Source: Hippophae tibetana (lineage: Eukaryota > Streptophyta > Magnoliopsida > Rosales > Elaeagnaceae). From it: a stretch of DNA of 64,000 nucleotides. The notes below the pieces were generated by a model that saw nothing but the letters and a program-made list of their open reading frames with translations, was not told the DNA's origin and searched no databases. Location: NCBI GenBank assembly GCA_037013495.1, contig CM072808.1, positions 11,943,319 through 12,007,318 of the forward strand, written 5' to 3'. Positions 1 through 10,869 of the stretch are shown here, in pieces (the first letter of the stretch is position 1; every line of letters starts with the position of its first letter). Both the position numbers and the translations under genes were made by a program.

Positions 1-90
1 CTCACTGATGTATTGTATGCAAACCACAAGAACCCCAACTAGGAAAACCATCACTGAGAAGGCAAAGATGGTGGTTGGCTGGTTGTATCC

Positions 91-888
91 TCCAAAACAA
101 CGAAGCTTAAATTTTCTCAATTTTCAAGAGATGATCCAACGGAGTAATTCAATCGTGTGAACCAATTTTTTGAGTTTTAGAATACTCCTGAAGCCTAGAA
201 AGTTTCTTTGGCCTCCTACCATTTGGAAGGAGAGGCCAACTAGTGGTGGCAGTGGATCTGTGGGACTTTCTAAGAAGAAGGACGACTTGTCTTGTAGGCA
301 AATTTTGAAGTCGAACTTTGGGCTCGTTTTGGGCCTTTGGAATGTGAAGATTTTGATGAAGCACTTTCAAAAATACAATAGGATAGTTCTTTGCATGATT
401 ACCAACGAGAATTCGAACGCTTGGGAAATCGGGTACGACGTTGGACACAAAAGGCTCTTGTGAGGACATTTATGGGTGGCTTAAAAACAAACATATCATA
501 TGGTATTCGAATGTTTAAGCCTCAGACATTAAAAGAGGTTATCAGTTTTGAGATAATGAAAGATGATCAACTATCGAGACAAAGAATATGTGTGCATCCT
601 CCACCACCAATGAAAATCCCATTAGCTCTTCTGCCAACTACTCAGGCATCACTAGCCACAGTTGCATCTCCGATTCTACGACTAACTTGGGATCAAATGC
701 AGAGGAGGGGAGCTCAAGGTCCATGTTTTAATTGTAATGAGCACTTTACTACAGGTCACCAGTGTCAAGGGTCACAGTTGCTCATGTTAGAAGGACACAA
801 TAACAATGGAAACTTTATTTGTGAAGCTGCACCTATACCAGCAGCAAACAAACTTCAAAGGGGTTCGGCTCCACCAGAAAATCGCTAG
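91..888 (+). pseudogene. Ty3/gypsy (chromovirus-type) gag, dead
   Basis: Retrotransposon capsid/nucleocapsid gene relic. One frame reads from 91 to 888 without a frameshift but with seven internal stops (TAA at 145 and 271; TAG at 178, 196, 241, 295, 379). Capsid motifs are visible: DDPTE near 130, NQFFEF near 160, HLEGEAN near 220, then RREFERLGNR-like residues at about 400-440 and FMGGLK near 470. A zinc knuckle (CFNC...GHQC) lies at about 724-770. Several stops sit where family members have Gln (FEFQNT, ANQWWQW), so they look like CAG-to-TAG changes. The downstream pol is missing; a pol C-terminus follows within about 20 bases. The 5' LTR is not in the window. The family call is firm; the lineage call is inferred from the LEDK-type pol end. 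Confidence 0.85.
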
Positions 889-945
889 ACAAGAAAAAAA
901 GAAAAGGAAAACTGAAAATGTTTCCAACTGTAGACCTTGAGGACA
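889..945 (+). pseudogene. chromovirus pol C-terminus, fused to gag by deletion
   Basis: Directly after the gag stop, a frame reads KLKMFPTVDLED. This matches the end of chromovirus pol, where a chromodomain region is followed by F...LEDK. The reading is cut at 945 by the copia insertion and resumes as K-D-P-V-M after 7131. PR, RT, RNase H and most of integrase are absent, so a deletion of several kilobases joined gag to the pol end before the copia element arrived. Identification rests on a short stretch and on similarity to the pol end of the minus-strand chromovirus at 40985-41130. Confidence 0.5.
941..945. repeat. target-site duplication, left copy (ggaca)
   Basis: The five bases before the TGTTGG end of the left copia LTR are ggaca. 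The five bases after the right LTR (7132-7136) are agaca. They match at 4 of 5 positions, as expected for an aged 5-bp duplication, and the reading frame of the interrupted pol end continues across the two. Confidence 0.65.
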
Positions 946-1123
946 TGTTGGAAAAAGATGAAATTTATTAAAAAAATAGATTGTTGGAAAATGTGCCTTG
1001 TCCCACATTGTTTTTTTACATTATTTTAAAGAGGTATAAATAGTGAAGAGTTGGCTATTGGGATTGGGCCCCAAGGGGCACCCACTTTTGTGGAAGGGGA
1101 GAGGACTTAGGCAAATGTGATAC

Positions 1124-1205
1124 CACACACGCGCACGCGCGCGCCGCCGCCGTTCGTCCGTCCGACCGACTGGCCGTGCCGAGCCGAGTCCGAGTGTATG
1201 ATGTG
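1124..1205. repeat. GC-rich simple-sequence block in left LTR
   Basis: A sharp GC-rich island in otherwise AT-rich DNA: CA/CG dinucleotide runs, then GCC and TCCG short repeats. The right LTR has the counterpart at 6431-6510 with a longer GAGTCC run. The two copies differ mainly in repeat number, as expected for slippage after insertion. Confidence 0.8.
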
Positions 1206-1440
1206 AGGTGGTATTTTATTTTTTGGTAAAATATTCTTTTTAAGGAAAATTTTTCCACTTACAAAAATGGTTGTTATATATATATATATATTCAGAAAAT
1301 AACCGTTATTTTCTTTTATTAAGAATATGGCCGTTAAATGGCCGTTTGTCTTCTTTATTCAGAAAAAAGAGCCGTTGGAAAATGTGCCTTGTCCCAGACA
1401 TTACCGTTTTATTCATAATTGCTACACGTTTTCTAAAACC

Positions 1441-1449
1441 TATAAAAAG
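1441..1449 (+). promoter_or_regulatory. LTR TATA box (left copy)
   Basis: TATAAAAAG, with a CT-rich, CAACA-containing stretch downstream that would suit a transcription start. The same sequence is at 6781-6789 in the right LTR. An additional TATAAATA lies near each LTR start (1035-1042, 6342-6349); which one is used cannot be told from the sequence. Confidence 0.55.
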
Positions 1450-1814
1450 AGGGCTTCAGCTCTCATTTTCAACACAACAATCTGCAATCTCATCTCCCTA
1501 CGAAAAACATTTCTCTCTACACTTTCTAAGTATTCTTTTTAGTTTTCCGAGCAACAAATTTTCAGGTGTAGCATTCCAGTCTTCATCAGTGCAGTGAAGT
1601 TCTGAGACAAAGATTAAGATTCTGGGCTGTTTTATCCTGGGGATGACGAGGCTGTGTTTGCTTGCACAAATTGGGCAGAGTCGCGAAACGTCTTAAAGAG
1701 AGCGACCTAGTCCGCAACTCAACCCAAGTAGTTACTTTTAAGTTATCGGTAATATTGTTCCTACACTGTTTTTATAAACTTGCATCAACAATTTTAAGAC
1801 GAATTCAATCTACC

Positions 1815-2591
1815 ATGTATACTGAAATGCTAACTGCTGATCTAAACAAACCATTCCGTTTTGAGGGATTACACTTTAAAAGATGGAGACAAAAAATGTT
1901 GTGTTTCTTAACCATGAAAAAAGTCGTCTCTGCTCTTACTACTGAAAAACCAATACAGTCCAATCCTCCTACTGAAGTTGTAACTAAGGATTTAGACACC
2001 TGGATGGAAAATGATTTTCTCTGCAAAAATTATATTCTTAACGGTTTAGCTGATGACTTGTATGATTATTATAACTGTGATAAGTCTGCTAAGGAAATTT
2101 GGGAAGCACTTCAAAAGAAATACGACACTGAGGAAGCTGGAACTAAAAAGTATGATGTCAGTAGATACATGAAGTTTCAAATGATTGATGGAAAATCAGT
2201 GGAAGCTCAATCACATGAACTGTAGAAGATAGCACACGAAATAACTTCTGAAGGTATGACTTTAGATGAACAATTTCAAGTAGCTGTTATAATAGATAAA
2301 TTACCCACTGCTTGGAAAGATTTTAAGAATACACTTAGGCATAAAACTAAGGAATTTTCTTTAGAAAGTCTTATAACCCGTTTAAGAATAGAAGAAAAAG
2401 CTAGAAAACAAGACCAAAGAGATGAAGTACTTGTTGTCTCAAATAATAGTACCAATAAGAAACCCTCCTCTACAATTCTGAAACCTAAAGGTAGAAATAT
2501 GAAAACTCATAATCGTAGTAATAATCAAAACTGCCACCACCAAAATAGAAATAGAAGCTATCCTCCCCAGAATGGACCTCAACCCCCTTAA
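1815..2591 (+). pseudogene. copia gag (capsid part), dead
   Basis: Gag of the copia element, starting at ATG 1815 (MYTEMLTADLNKP). The first part carries capsid features of the UBN2 type: FEGLHFKRW, a W-E-x-L-x-x-K-Y motif (EIWEALQKKYD) near 2095, and an LP-x-x-W motif near 2300. A TAG at 2223-2225 interrupts the frame; the same frame continues to a TAA at 2589-2591. The zinc knuckle lies immediately downstream in another frame (from 2606), so a single-base indel between 2591 and 2606 separates capsid from nucleocapsid. Start choice: first Met after the LTR, giving the expected N-terminus. Confidence 0.85.
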
Positions 2592-2605
2592 GGAATAACA
2601 CATTC

Positions 2606-5600
2606 ATGTGTTATACTTGTAATAGACCTGGCCACTTGGCTAGGAACTGCAGGAACAGAAATCGTCCTGCCCCACAAGCGAACCTTACCGAAGATCAACT
2701 TATTGCTATGATATCTGAAGTCAATTTTGTTGGTGGATCCGAGGGGTGGTGGGTAGACACTGGTGCTTCTCGCCATGTTTGCTATAATCGAGACATGTTC
2801 AAATCCTATTCTGATTCTGAGGATAAGAAAGTGCTGCTGGGTGACTCCCACTCCACTAAAGTTGCTGGTACTGGTGAGGTGGTTTTGAAGTTTACCTCTG
2901 GAAAGACTGTCATATTGAAGGATGTCCTGCATACTCCAGAGATGAGAAAGAACTTAGTTTCAGGCTATCTTTTTAACAAAGCTGGGTTTACTCAAACCAT
3001 AGGGGCTGATTTATATACTATAACTAAAAATAATATATTTGTTGGGAAAGGGTACGCCACTGATGGCATGTTTAAATTAAATGTTGAAATCAATAAAACT
3101 TCTTCTTCTGCTTACATGTTGAGTTCTTTTAATATTTGGCATGCTAGACTATGTCATGTTAATAAACGCATAATCAAGAATATGAGTAGTTTAGAACTAA
3201 TTCCTAAACTATCTTTAAATGATTTTGAAAAATGTGATTTTTGTAGTCAAGCTAAAATAACCAAAACTTCACATAAATCAGTAGTTAGAGAATCCGAACC
3301 ATTAGAATTAATTCATTCTGATATATGTGAACTTGATGGAAATTTAACAAGAAATGGAAAACGCTATTTTATAACTTTTATAGATGACTGTTCAGATTAC
3401 ACTTATGTATATCTAATGAAAAATAAAAGTGAAGCGTTTGATATGTTTAAAATATTTATGACTGAGATTGAAAATCAACTTAATAGAAAAATAAAGAGGT
3501 TTCGAAGTGATAGAGGCACCGAATATGATTCCAATATCTTCAATGATTTTTATAAAACTCATGGAATCGTTCATGAAAAAACTACACCTTATTCTCCTAA
3601 AATGAATGGAAAAACTGAAAGAAAAAATAGAACTTTTACTGAATAAGTTGTTGCAATTTTATTAAACTCTGGTACTGCTTCCCATTGGTGGGGAGAAATT
3701 TTATTAACTGTTTGCTATGTGCTAAATAGAGTGCCTAAATCTACAAATAAAATTTCACCATATGAAATTTTGAAAAATAAGAATTCTAATTTAACTTATT
3801 TTAAAACTTGGGGTTGTTTAGCCTATGTTAGGATCCCTGATCCTAAAAGAAATAAACTTTCTAGTAGAGCATATGAATGTGTATTCATAGGATACACTGT
3901 GAATAGTAAAGCTTATAAATTATACGACTTAAAAAATCAAGTAGTTATAGAATCAAATGATGCTGACTTCTATGAACATAGGTTTCCCTTTAAATTTAAG
4001 AATAGTGGGGGCTCGTCTTCTAGTAGTTTACCTATAACTAGAACTAGTGAACAAACTGAAGAATTAAACACTGAAATTAGAAGAAGTAAACAAGCTCAAA
4101 CCCTTAAGGATTTTGGGTCTAATTTTTATGCTTATACCTTAGAGGAAGATCCCCAAACTATTAAAGAAGTATTATCTTCTTTAGATGCCAACTTATGGGA
4201 AGAAGCCATAAATGATGAAATGGACTCATTTGAGTAAAATAAGACTTGGCATTTAGTTGACTTACCTCCTGGTTGCAAAACCATTGGATGTAAATGGATA
4301 CTAAAAAAGAAATTAAAACTCGATGGTACTATTGAAAAATATAAAGCTCGTCTTGTAGTTAAAGGATATAGGCAAAGGGAAAATGTAGATTTCTTTGATA
4401 CCTTTTTCACCAGTTACACGAATAACTTCCATACGTGTACTTTTCTCTCTCGCTGCTATCCATGATTTAGTAGTACATCAAATGGATGTTAAAACTGCTT
4501 TCTTAAATGGTGATTTAGAAGAAGAAATTTATATGGATCAACCTGAAGGTTTTGTTATCCCAGGTCAAGAAAATAAAGTTTGTAAATTAGATAAATCTCT
4601 TTATGGTCTAAAATAAGCACCTAAGCAATGACATGAAAAATTTGATAATCTAGTTATCTCACATGGATTCAAAATAAATGAAAGTGACAAATGCATTTAT
4701 TATAAATTAGAAGATAATATTTGCACTATTATATGTTTATATGTGGATGACATGCTTATTTTTGGATCAAATATTTATGTTGTGAATAATGTGAAAATGT
4801 TGTTAAGAGCTAATTTTGATATGAAAGATCTTAGAGAAGCGAGTGTAATCCTTGGTATAAAAATAACTAGGTCTGAAAAGGGAATTTCTCTAGATCAATC
4901 TCACTACATTGAGAAGATCTTAAAGAAATATAATTACTTTAACTATAAACCTGCATGTACTCCTTATGATCCTAGTGTAAAGTTGTTCAAGAACACCGGA
5001 GACGGTGTTAGACAAACTGAGTATGCGAGCATCATTGATAGCTTACGTTACGCTACTGATTGCACTAGACCAGACATAGCTTATGTTGTGGGACTACTAT
5101 GTAGGTTTACCAGTAGACCTAGTGTAGAGCATTGGAATGCTATTGAAAGGGTTATGAGATACCTTAAGAGAACTATGAATCTTGGATTACATTATAAAAA
5201 TTTTCCCGTTGTTCTAGAAGGATACAGCGATGCAGATTGGAACACTTTATTAGAAGACTCCAAAGCAACTAGTGGCTATATATTTAACATAGCTAGTGGA
5301 GCTGTTTTTTGGAAGTCTAAGAAACAGACAATATTGACTCAATCCACAATGGAGTCTGAAATGATAGCACTAGCCACTGCTAGTGAAGAAGCAGGCTGGC
5401 TAAGAAGTCTGTTAGCTGAGATCCCTTTGTGGGAAACACCGATACCAATTGTCTTGATCCATAGCGATAGTACCGTGACTATTGCAAAGATTCAGAACCG
5501 TTACTACAACGGCAAGAGACGAAAAATACGTCATAAGCATAGCACTGTTAGAGAATTTCTCTCTACGGGAGCTGTAAGAGTGGATCATGTATATTCTGAT

Positions 5601-5690
5601 GAAAATTTGGCAGATCCTTTGACGAAAGGATTACCAAGAGAGAAGGTTTTCAAAACCTCAAAAGGAATGGGATTAATGCCCTTAGAATGA
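2606..5690 (+). pseudogene. copia pol (zinc knuckle, PR, IN, RT, RNase H), dead
   Basis: Polyprotein relic. A zinc knuckle (CYTCNRPGHLARNC) opens it. The protease active site DTGAS is at 2756-2770. A GAG-pre-integrase zinc region (H...H, CDFC) spans about 3135-3255. The integrase core runs about 3310-3640 with HSD, SDRGTEY and the PYSPKMNGKTERKNR segment. Stop TAA 3644-3646 and TAA 4235-4237 lie in this frame; an extra T near 4402 shifts the frame at the start of RT. RT shows KYKARLVVKG, QMDVKTAFLNGDL and the catalytic YVDD (4740-4751); stops at 4614 (TAA) and 4629 (TGA) lie between. RNase H (YSDADW near 5225, E in MESEM) runs to TGA 5688-5690. Domain order proves Ty1/copia. Confidence 0.92.
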
Positions 5691-6252
5691 AGAGTCACTT
5701 ATGATGGTAACCCAACTTATAGACTGGAGATCCCAAGAAATAAGTTCAAAGGGTAATAACAAGTCATGAAGTGATATGAGATATATCATGCTATTTATCA
5801 AATCTCATTCTATACTATTAATAGCATGAAGTCCTGAAGCGATAGAAAGGATGAGTTAATTGCTAAACTCTTAATGAGTTCTATACTCTATGTGGAGTGG
5901 AGTACATAGCTACAGGAGTACTCTTGATAGACTCACCTATGTGAATGTGGAAGTGTGGCCGCTTCCTATGAAATTTTTTGGGCAAAATTTACTAGAGCGT
6001 TCACTATACTGGGATACACGTGCATGGCCGTAAAACACGGGCTTTTTCGAACTACACCTAGGAAAGGTTGTGTGTATGATGATTGTTAGAGATAGAGTTC
6101 AAAACTACGAGTTACTCTAGTATATTCTAAAGCATCAACACTATGCAAAGGTTCAAGTCGATAGACACATTTTCGCTTATGCACAATCTTATAATTTTAT
6201 TTGATCGGTTGCTCGATGAAAATTATTTTTATATAAAATTCAAGTGGGGGAT
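5691..6252 (+). other. copia 3' noncoding region with polypurine tract
   Basis: About 560 bases with no coding frame between the RNase H stop and the right LTR. It is more mixed in composition than the flanks and contains near-repeats built on 'gcatgaagt..tgaagcgat' (5765-5785 and 5823-5843). The polypurine tract AAGTGGGGGA ends just before the LTR (6242-6251) and would prime plus-strand synthesis. Confidence 0.8.
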
Positions 6253-7131
6253 TGTTGGAAAAAGATGAAATTTATTAAAAAAATTGATTGTTGGAAAATG
6301 TGCCTTGTCCCATATTGCTTTTTTATATTATTTTAAAGAGGTATAAATAGTGAAGAGTTGGCTATTGAGATTGGGCCCCAAGGGGCACCCACTTTTGTGG
6401 AAGGGGAGAGGACCTAGGAAAATGTGATACCACACACGCGCGTGCGCGCGTCGCCGCCGCCGTGTCGAGCCGAGCCGAGTCCGAGTCCGAGTCCGAGTCC
6501 GCGTGTGTGAGGTGAGGTGGTATTTTATTTTTTGGTAAAATATTCTTTTTAAGGAAAATTTAACCGTTATTTTCTTTTATTAAGAATATGGCCATTAAAT
6601 GACCGTTTGTCTTCTTTATTCAGAAAAAAGAGTTGTTGCTCGTATTTATTAACAAAAATATCCGTTACTCGTCTTTAATCTGAAAATGGTCGTTACTCTT
6701 CATTATTCAGAATGACCGCTACGCTCTTAATTCCCAGACAATACCGTTTTATTCATAATTGCTACATGTTTTCTTAAACCTATAAAAAGAGGGCTTCAGC
6801 TCTCATTTTCAACACAACAATCTGCAATCTCATCTCCCTACGAAAAACATTTCTCTCTTACACTTTCTAAGTATTCTTTTTAGTTTTTCGAGCAACAAAT
6901 TTTCAGGTGTAGCATTTTAGTCTTCATCAGTACAGTGAAGTTCTGAGACAGAGATTAAGATTCTGGGCTGTTTTATCCTGGGGACGACGAGACTGTGTTT
7001 GCTTGCACAAATTGGGTAGAGCCGCGAAACGTCGTAAAGAGAACGACCTAGTCCGCGATTCAACCCAAACAGTTACTTTCAAGTTATCGGTAATATTGTT
7101 CATACACTGTTTTTATAAACTTGCATCAACA
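6253..7131 (+). repeat. right LTR of the copia element (879 bp)
   Basis: Matches 946-1790 from TGTTGGAAAAAG to CATCAACA. It keeps about 100 bases (about 6633-6735) lost from the left LTR, and carries an expanded GAGTCC block near 6480-6500. TATA boxes at 6342-6349 and 6781-6789. Confidence 0.92.
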
Positions 7132-7505
7132 AGACAAGGATCCAGTGATGAGGGAGGTATTAATAGGCTACGATTGTAACTGGTTTGCTATTTTCTTTTC
7201 GTGTAAGAGCAATTCTAAGTAGGGGTTGGAGCAGTTCCACAATTGTAACTCGTGGATAGTGGGTTATCATTTTTAAGTTGTTTCTTGGTGTATAAATAGG
7301 TAGGAAGACAATGAACAGGTAAGAGAAGATTAATGAAAATTGCGATTCATTCTCACCCACGGAGTCTTGGTGCTTGAACTGATTGAGACCTAACAACTCC
7401 AAGTTTACACCAGTTGTGTCAGCAGTGTTTGAAGGCTTTTGTTGTATTGGGCTAAGAGCCAAACTTGTTGAGGGAGTTTCATTTATACCCCTGTCAAAGG
7501 CTTCC
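7132..7505 (+). mobile_element. chromovirus pol end and probable 3' LTR fragment
   Basis: Continuation of the gypsy derivative broken by the copia insertion. The first bases complete the LEDK pol end; a likely LTR begins TGATGAGGGAGG at about 7146. The body has LTR character: a TATAAATAG promoter at about 7291-7299, then transcript-leader-like sequence. No second LTR exists in the window for comparison, so the right edge is approximate. Confidence 0.5.
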
Positions 7506-7529
7506 TGTTTAGGTAACAATGCATGACTC

Positions 7530-8312
7530 TTGAGGATTTAAAAACTTGACTGAGAGATGGGATTCAGCTTTAATCCATGGCTCGTATAATCGAACTCGCA
7601 CACCTAGCGGGGAAGCGGTGTATGCATCCTCGGTGAAGGAGCACTGTTGGGTACAATGTCCTAACACACCACATATAGAAAACATCGAAGAATCGCTCAT
7701 ATGAGAAGGATACCCAATATTCTGATCAGTTGTCTCTGGTTTGGAAGAGCCCAACCATCAAAGGGGAAGTTATATCAACTTCTACTTTCAACCTTAGCCG
7801 TGCTCTGTTAGAAATATCAACATCCTCCAACACACCTAATCCCCTTCCACAAACTTCAACATATTCTAGGTCCATTTTATTCAAAGGCAACCCAGTAATC
7901 TGAATCAAAAAAGCTGCAGCGGTAAAATCAAGTTCAACTAAAGTTTTCTCAGGGGGCCACTCTTTGATTAGCTGCAATGCTCCTTTCACATTCCATGGCA
8001 CCCTTTTTAGGATTCCTTTCCTTTTTTATTTCTCAGAGTGAAGATAAATTTATTTTCTTCAACCCATTGAACCAGTAACTTATCATCAAGAGCTCAAGGC
8101 TTCCTAAGTGATTCCTCCATTGTTTTAGCACTGAAGCTTCCGCTGAAGAAGACTTTTCCAATTAGAACTCTGTCAAAATCATGAGAGAGATCTTGTTGTG
8201 TCCCTTGACTATCGAGATGTTGTAAAGCCATGCTTAGCCGGTCCGATCTACTCACCAATGAGGCTATCTTATGCTTCATGTTAACTCTAATGCTAGATAG
8301 TAAATACACCAA
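7530..8312 (-). pseudogene. DUF4283 / zinc-knuckle protein fragment (LINE ORF1-like)
   Basis: Minus-strand relic in three frames. From 8312: VLIGKVFFSG, like the start of DUF4283 nucleic-acid-binding domains. Next, about 8090-7970: LVQWVEENKFIF, then VPWNVKGALQLIKEW. Then 7950-7750: VDFTAAAFLIQITGLP and RLRLKVEVDITSPL, the characteristic second half of DUF4283. From 7754: a knuckle (CGVLGHCTQQC, first Cys replaced) followed by YEPWIKAES. This order is typical of the ORF1-like part of plant non-LTR retroelements or proteins derived from them. A stop near 8094 and at least two frameshifts kill it. No endonuclease or RT follows, so it is an isolated piece. Confidence 0.7.
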
Positions 8313-9269
8313 TCACATCTGAGCTGTCTGTTATTAATGCACCCACAAGGAGATGTGAGAGATGCAGTAACTCACTACAGAAATGATAACACTAGTTTAA
8401 ACTCAAATCTTTTCGATCGAAGACTTTAGTTAAAAGAGACCCAAGAGAAGGGTACCCATAGATGGTTCACTTTCCTAAGTACAGCGAATTTGAGAATGAA
8501 GTAGGTACGAACAGACGCTACAAAAGCGACACAACTATAATGAAATGCAAACTTTAGATTATCATTACTCAGATCAGAGAAGCAAACATTGACAAAAACT
8601 GAGTTAGCAGCATAAGCATAAATGGTATGGAGATGATGATTCCTTTGAATTCTTTGCTGCAATCATTTGACACTTAATAGTGTATATGAACGGGTTACAC
8701 ATATTTTTTAATTTATATTTCCCAACATTAAAAGGTTTTCTCAACATATTTTATTTCACACTAAAATATCAAAAGATTTTAACTTTAATTATTTAAACGC
8801 TATATCATATATTTATTTTTTAATATTTTTAATTAAAATTAATTCTTTATATAATAAATAATAAACATAATAACTTGATTTTTTTTAAAAACAATATTTT
8901 TTCATTATTTGAATTAAACAAATAAAGAGAATCTAATTACATAATCAATTACCGTAGACTTATATAATGTGAAACAGTCCAAAACCTATTACATAACTAT
9001 GGCAAGGAGATATCGAATTCTTAAGATTCACCCAAAACTTGACAAATGGAAAGCAAAAAACATGACGAAGTAAATAAACAAGAAGAAAGAAGCAACCAAA
9101 AATGTTAAACAATCTTCGACATATTCAACAAACATGAAAAGTAGAACAGAGATACAAAAGCTAAGCACGTGATAAATAGAAAGCAATAAAGAAAGAAAGG
9201 CTTTTTATTCAAAATCAGATTTTCCAAGATATTTAGCTAAAATAATGTATGAGATCATATAAACACATC
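8313..9269. other. AT-rich stretch, no recognised gene
   Basis: 8313-8690 is of mixed composition with no recognised domain and may be 5' to the DUF4283 fragment. 8690-9269 is very AT-rich with A/T runs and no coding frame; it could be leader sequence downstream of the minus-strand LTR at 9270-10749, but I see no primer site to prove it. Confidence 0.4.
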
Positions 9270-10749
9270 AATATAATAATACAGTAAAACCATTAAATTA
9301 AGATTCACACGTGTTATTCATAACAACCACTCGACAACAATTAATTTGCTATTTAAACAAATCAACATTTCACAACCTAAATGGGATATTAGGTTATACA
9401 TTTCATAGTTGAAGGAATTGACAGATATTTTAAAACGTAAAATTATTTTCTTATTTAGCTAAATAATTTCAAACATTTTAACAAGTGTCAAATGAGAGAA
9501 AGATAGTGAATTTTAAATTAATTAAATAAATAAACTAAAGCAAATGAATTGAAACCAAATATATATGGATGAACGAATATGAAAAATTAACTAGTTATCT
9601 ATTCATGGAAATAATAAATTAAATTATTTTTACAAAAAAGTTACTACTATTGATTTTTTTCCTTTTAAATAATCAACCTCAAATGATCACGATGATCCCC
9701 ATAATTCTCAATTAACCAATAACATATTATATTAGGCTTGAAATTGATTAATTGTTAAACCTTAATGAAGTATATAAACCATTTAATTTAAGCCAAATTA
9801 ATAAAATTAAATTAGATTCATGTTCATAAATGCATAATTAAGCACAAATGATGTGTCTAATACTTAGTTCTAAAATATTTTTTTTAATTAGAAATCCAGA
9901 TTTGATTCATTATCAATTTATAATGAAAGATATGAAAAACATGGAAAATAAATAAATCATAAAATTGCTCTTCCAATCATGAAAACAAAACTAGAATCCC
10001 ATATAGAAAATTTAGCATAACATAATTAAATTCCAAAATTAATTTAATTATAAAATACATATTTAGATTACAAAGAGAAATAAGATTTAACAATAAAAAT
10101 ACCCCTTCTTAATCTATGATCTCTAAATCCTTGAATTAGTTGACCGTCTTCTTCAAATTCTTGAAAATTTCACAATTAGGAGTTTTTTCTCTCTATTTTC
10201 TATGTTGTATAGTGTTAAATACAACTATGATGACAATTGATATGGTTGGAATTAGTTTAAGAGTGGTTTATAGTGTATTTATAAGTTAGGTTTTTGATAA
10301 AAACACATTTTGTACATGTATTAGGTTTTTTGGTCATTAAACGCATGTGGGCCTCGACATGGAATAGTTGGCACTATGGTGCAATAGGAAAGTTAGATCC
10401 TTCAGTGCAACCTGAGAGCACCATGGTGCAACATATTTATTTTTATGCCACGATGCATGTTGAAATTCTAGAAATCCTAGTTGTAACCTACAAGCACCTC
10501 ACTATGACATGCATATATTTGGGTCGTAACGTGCAATGGTATTGTATTTTTTGGTATTTTGGTTCGTTCTAACTTGCCTGAGTTGTCATTTATCGCCCTC
10601 TTTCACTCTCTTTTTTCGTGTTCATCCAAGATTCTTTGAAAAGAACATTAACATACAAAACAAGAAAATACCCTCCAAAACAACATAATACTAAAATAAA
10701 AATAAAGCTTAAAAATATAGCAAATTATAGGTCAAAATATTGTTCATCA
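9270..10749 (-). repeat. G-family LTR (Athila-like), minus strand
   Basis: The reverse complement aligns with the LTR at 58200-59600 in several blocks: the start (10749 leftward, TGATGAACAATATTTTGACC versus 58200), the TTCAAGGATTT block near 10130 versus 58815, the 'ggttaattgagaat' block near 9705 versus 59245, and the 'ttagctaa' block near 9455 versus 59457. The middle (10300-10600), with 'tggtgcaa' phrases, has no match and is a variable part. The left edge is approximate. No internal genes follow on its 3' side. Confidence 0.7.
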
Positions 10750-10869
10750 GCACTCCATGAATCACCGATATTGAAAATCCTAAAAGTATTGATGATACAG
10801 AAGTAAGAAAACTATTTTCAAAATCAAAATCTGAGTTTGAAAATTGTTTGAGTTTTTGAATGTTTTCTA

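Larger units (their letters stand above)
946..1790 (+). repeat. left LTR of the copia element (845 bp)
   Basis: Begins TGTTGGAAAAAG and ends CATCAACA, giving TGTTG/CAACA inverted ends. It matches 6253-7131 along its length. Differences: a TA-run segment at about 1271-1300 absent from the right LTR, and loss of about 100 bases near 1375 that are present at about 6633-6735. In place of the lost piece is a 21-base copy of the LTR's own 984-1004. Two TATA boxes are present (1035-1042 and 1441-1449). Confidence 0.92.
946..7131 (+). mobile_element. Ty1/copia LTR retrotransposon, near complete, non-functional
   Basis: About 6.2 kb element with two LTRs (946-1790, 6253-7131) beginning TGTTGG and ending CAACA. 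The order is gag, protease, integrase, RT, RNase H, which defines Ty1/copia. A 560-base 3' noncoding stretch and a polypurine tract (AAGTGGGGGA) precede the right LTR. Coding capacity is destroyed by at least five stops and two frameshifts. It is inserted in the pol end of a gypsy derivative. LTR sequence is well conserved outside two indel regions, so it is younger than its surroundings, but it cannot move on its own. Confidence 0.93.

Noticed and set aside
1271-1597. Open frames inside the left copia LTR
   Set aside because: They cover the TA-run and promoter region, are not preserved in the right LTR and have no domain.
10294-10806. Short plus-strand frames of 60-90 codons
   Set aside because: They lie in the variable part of a minus-strand G-family LTR and show no protein features beyond random composition.
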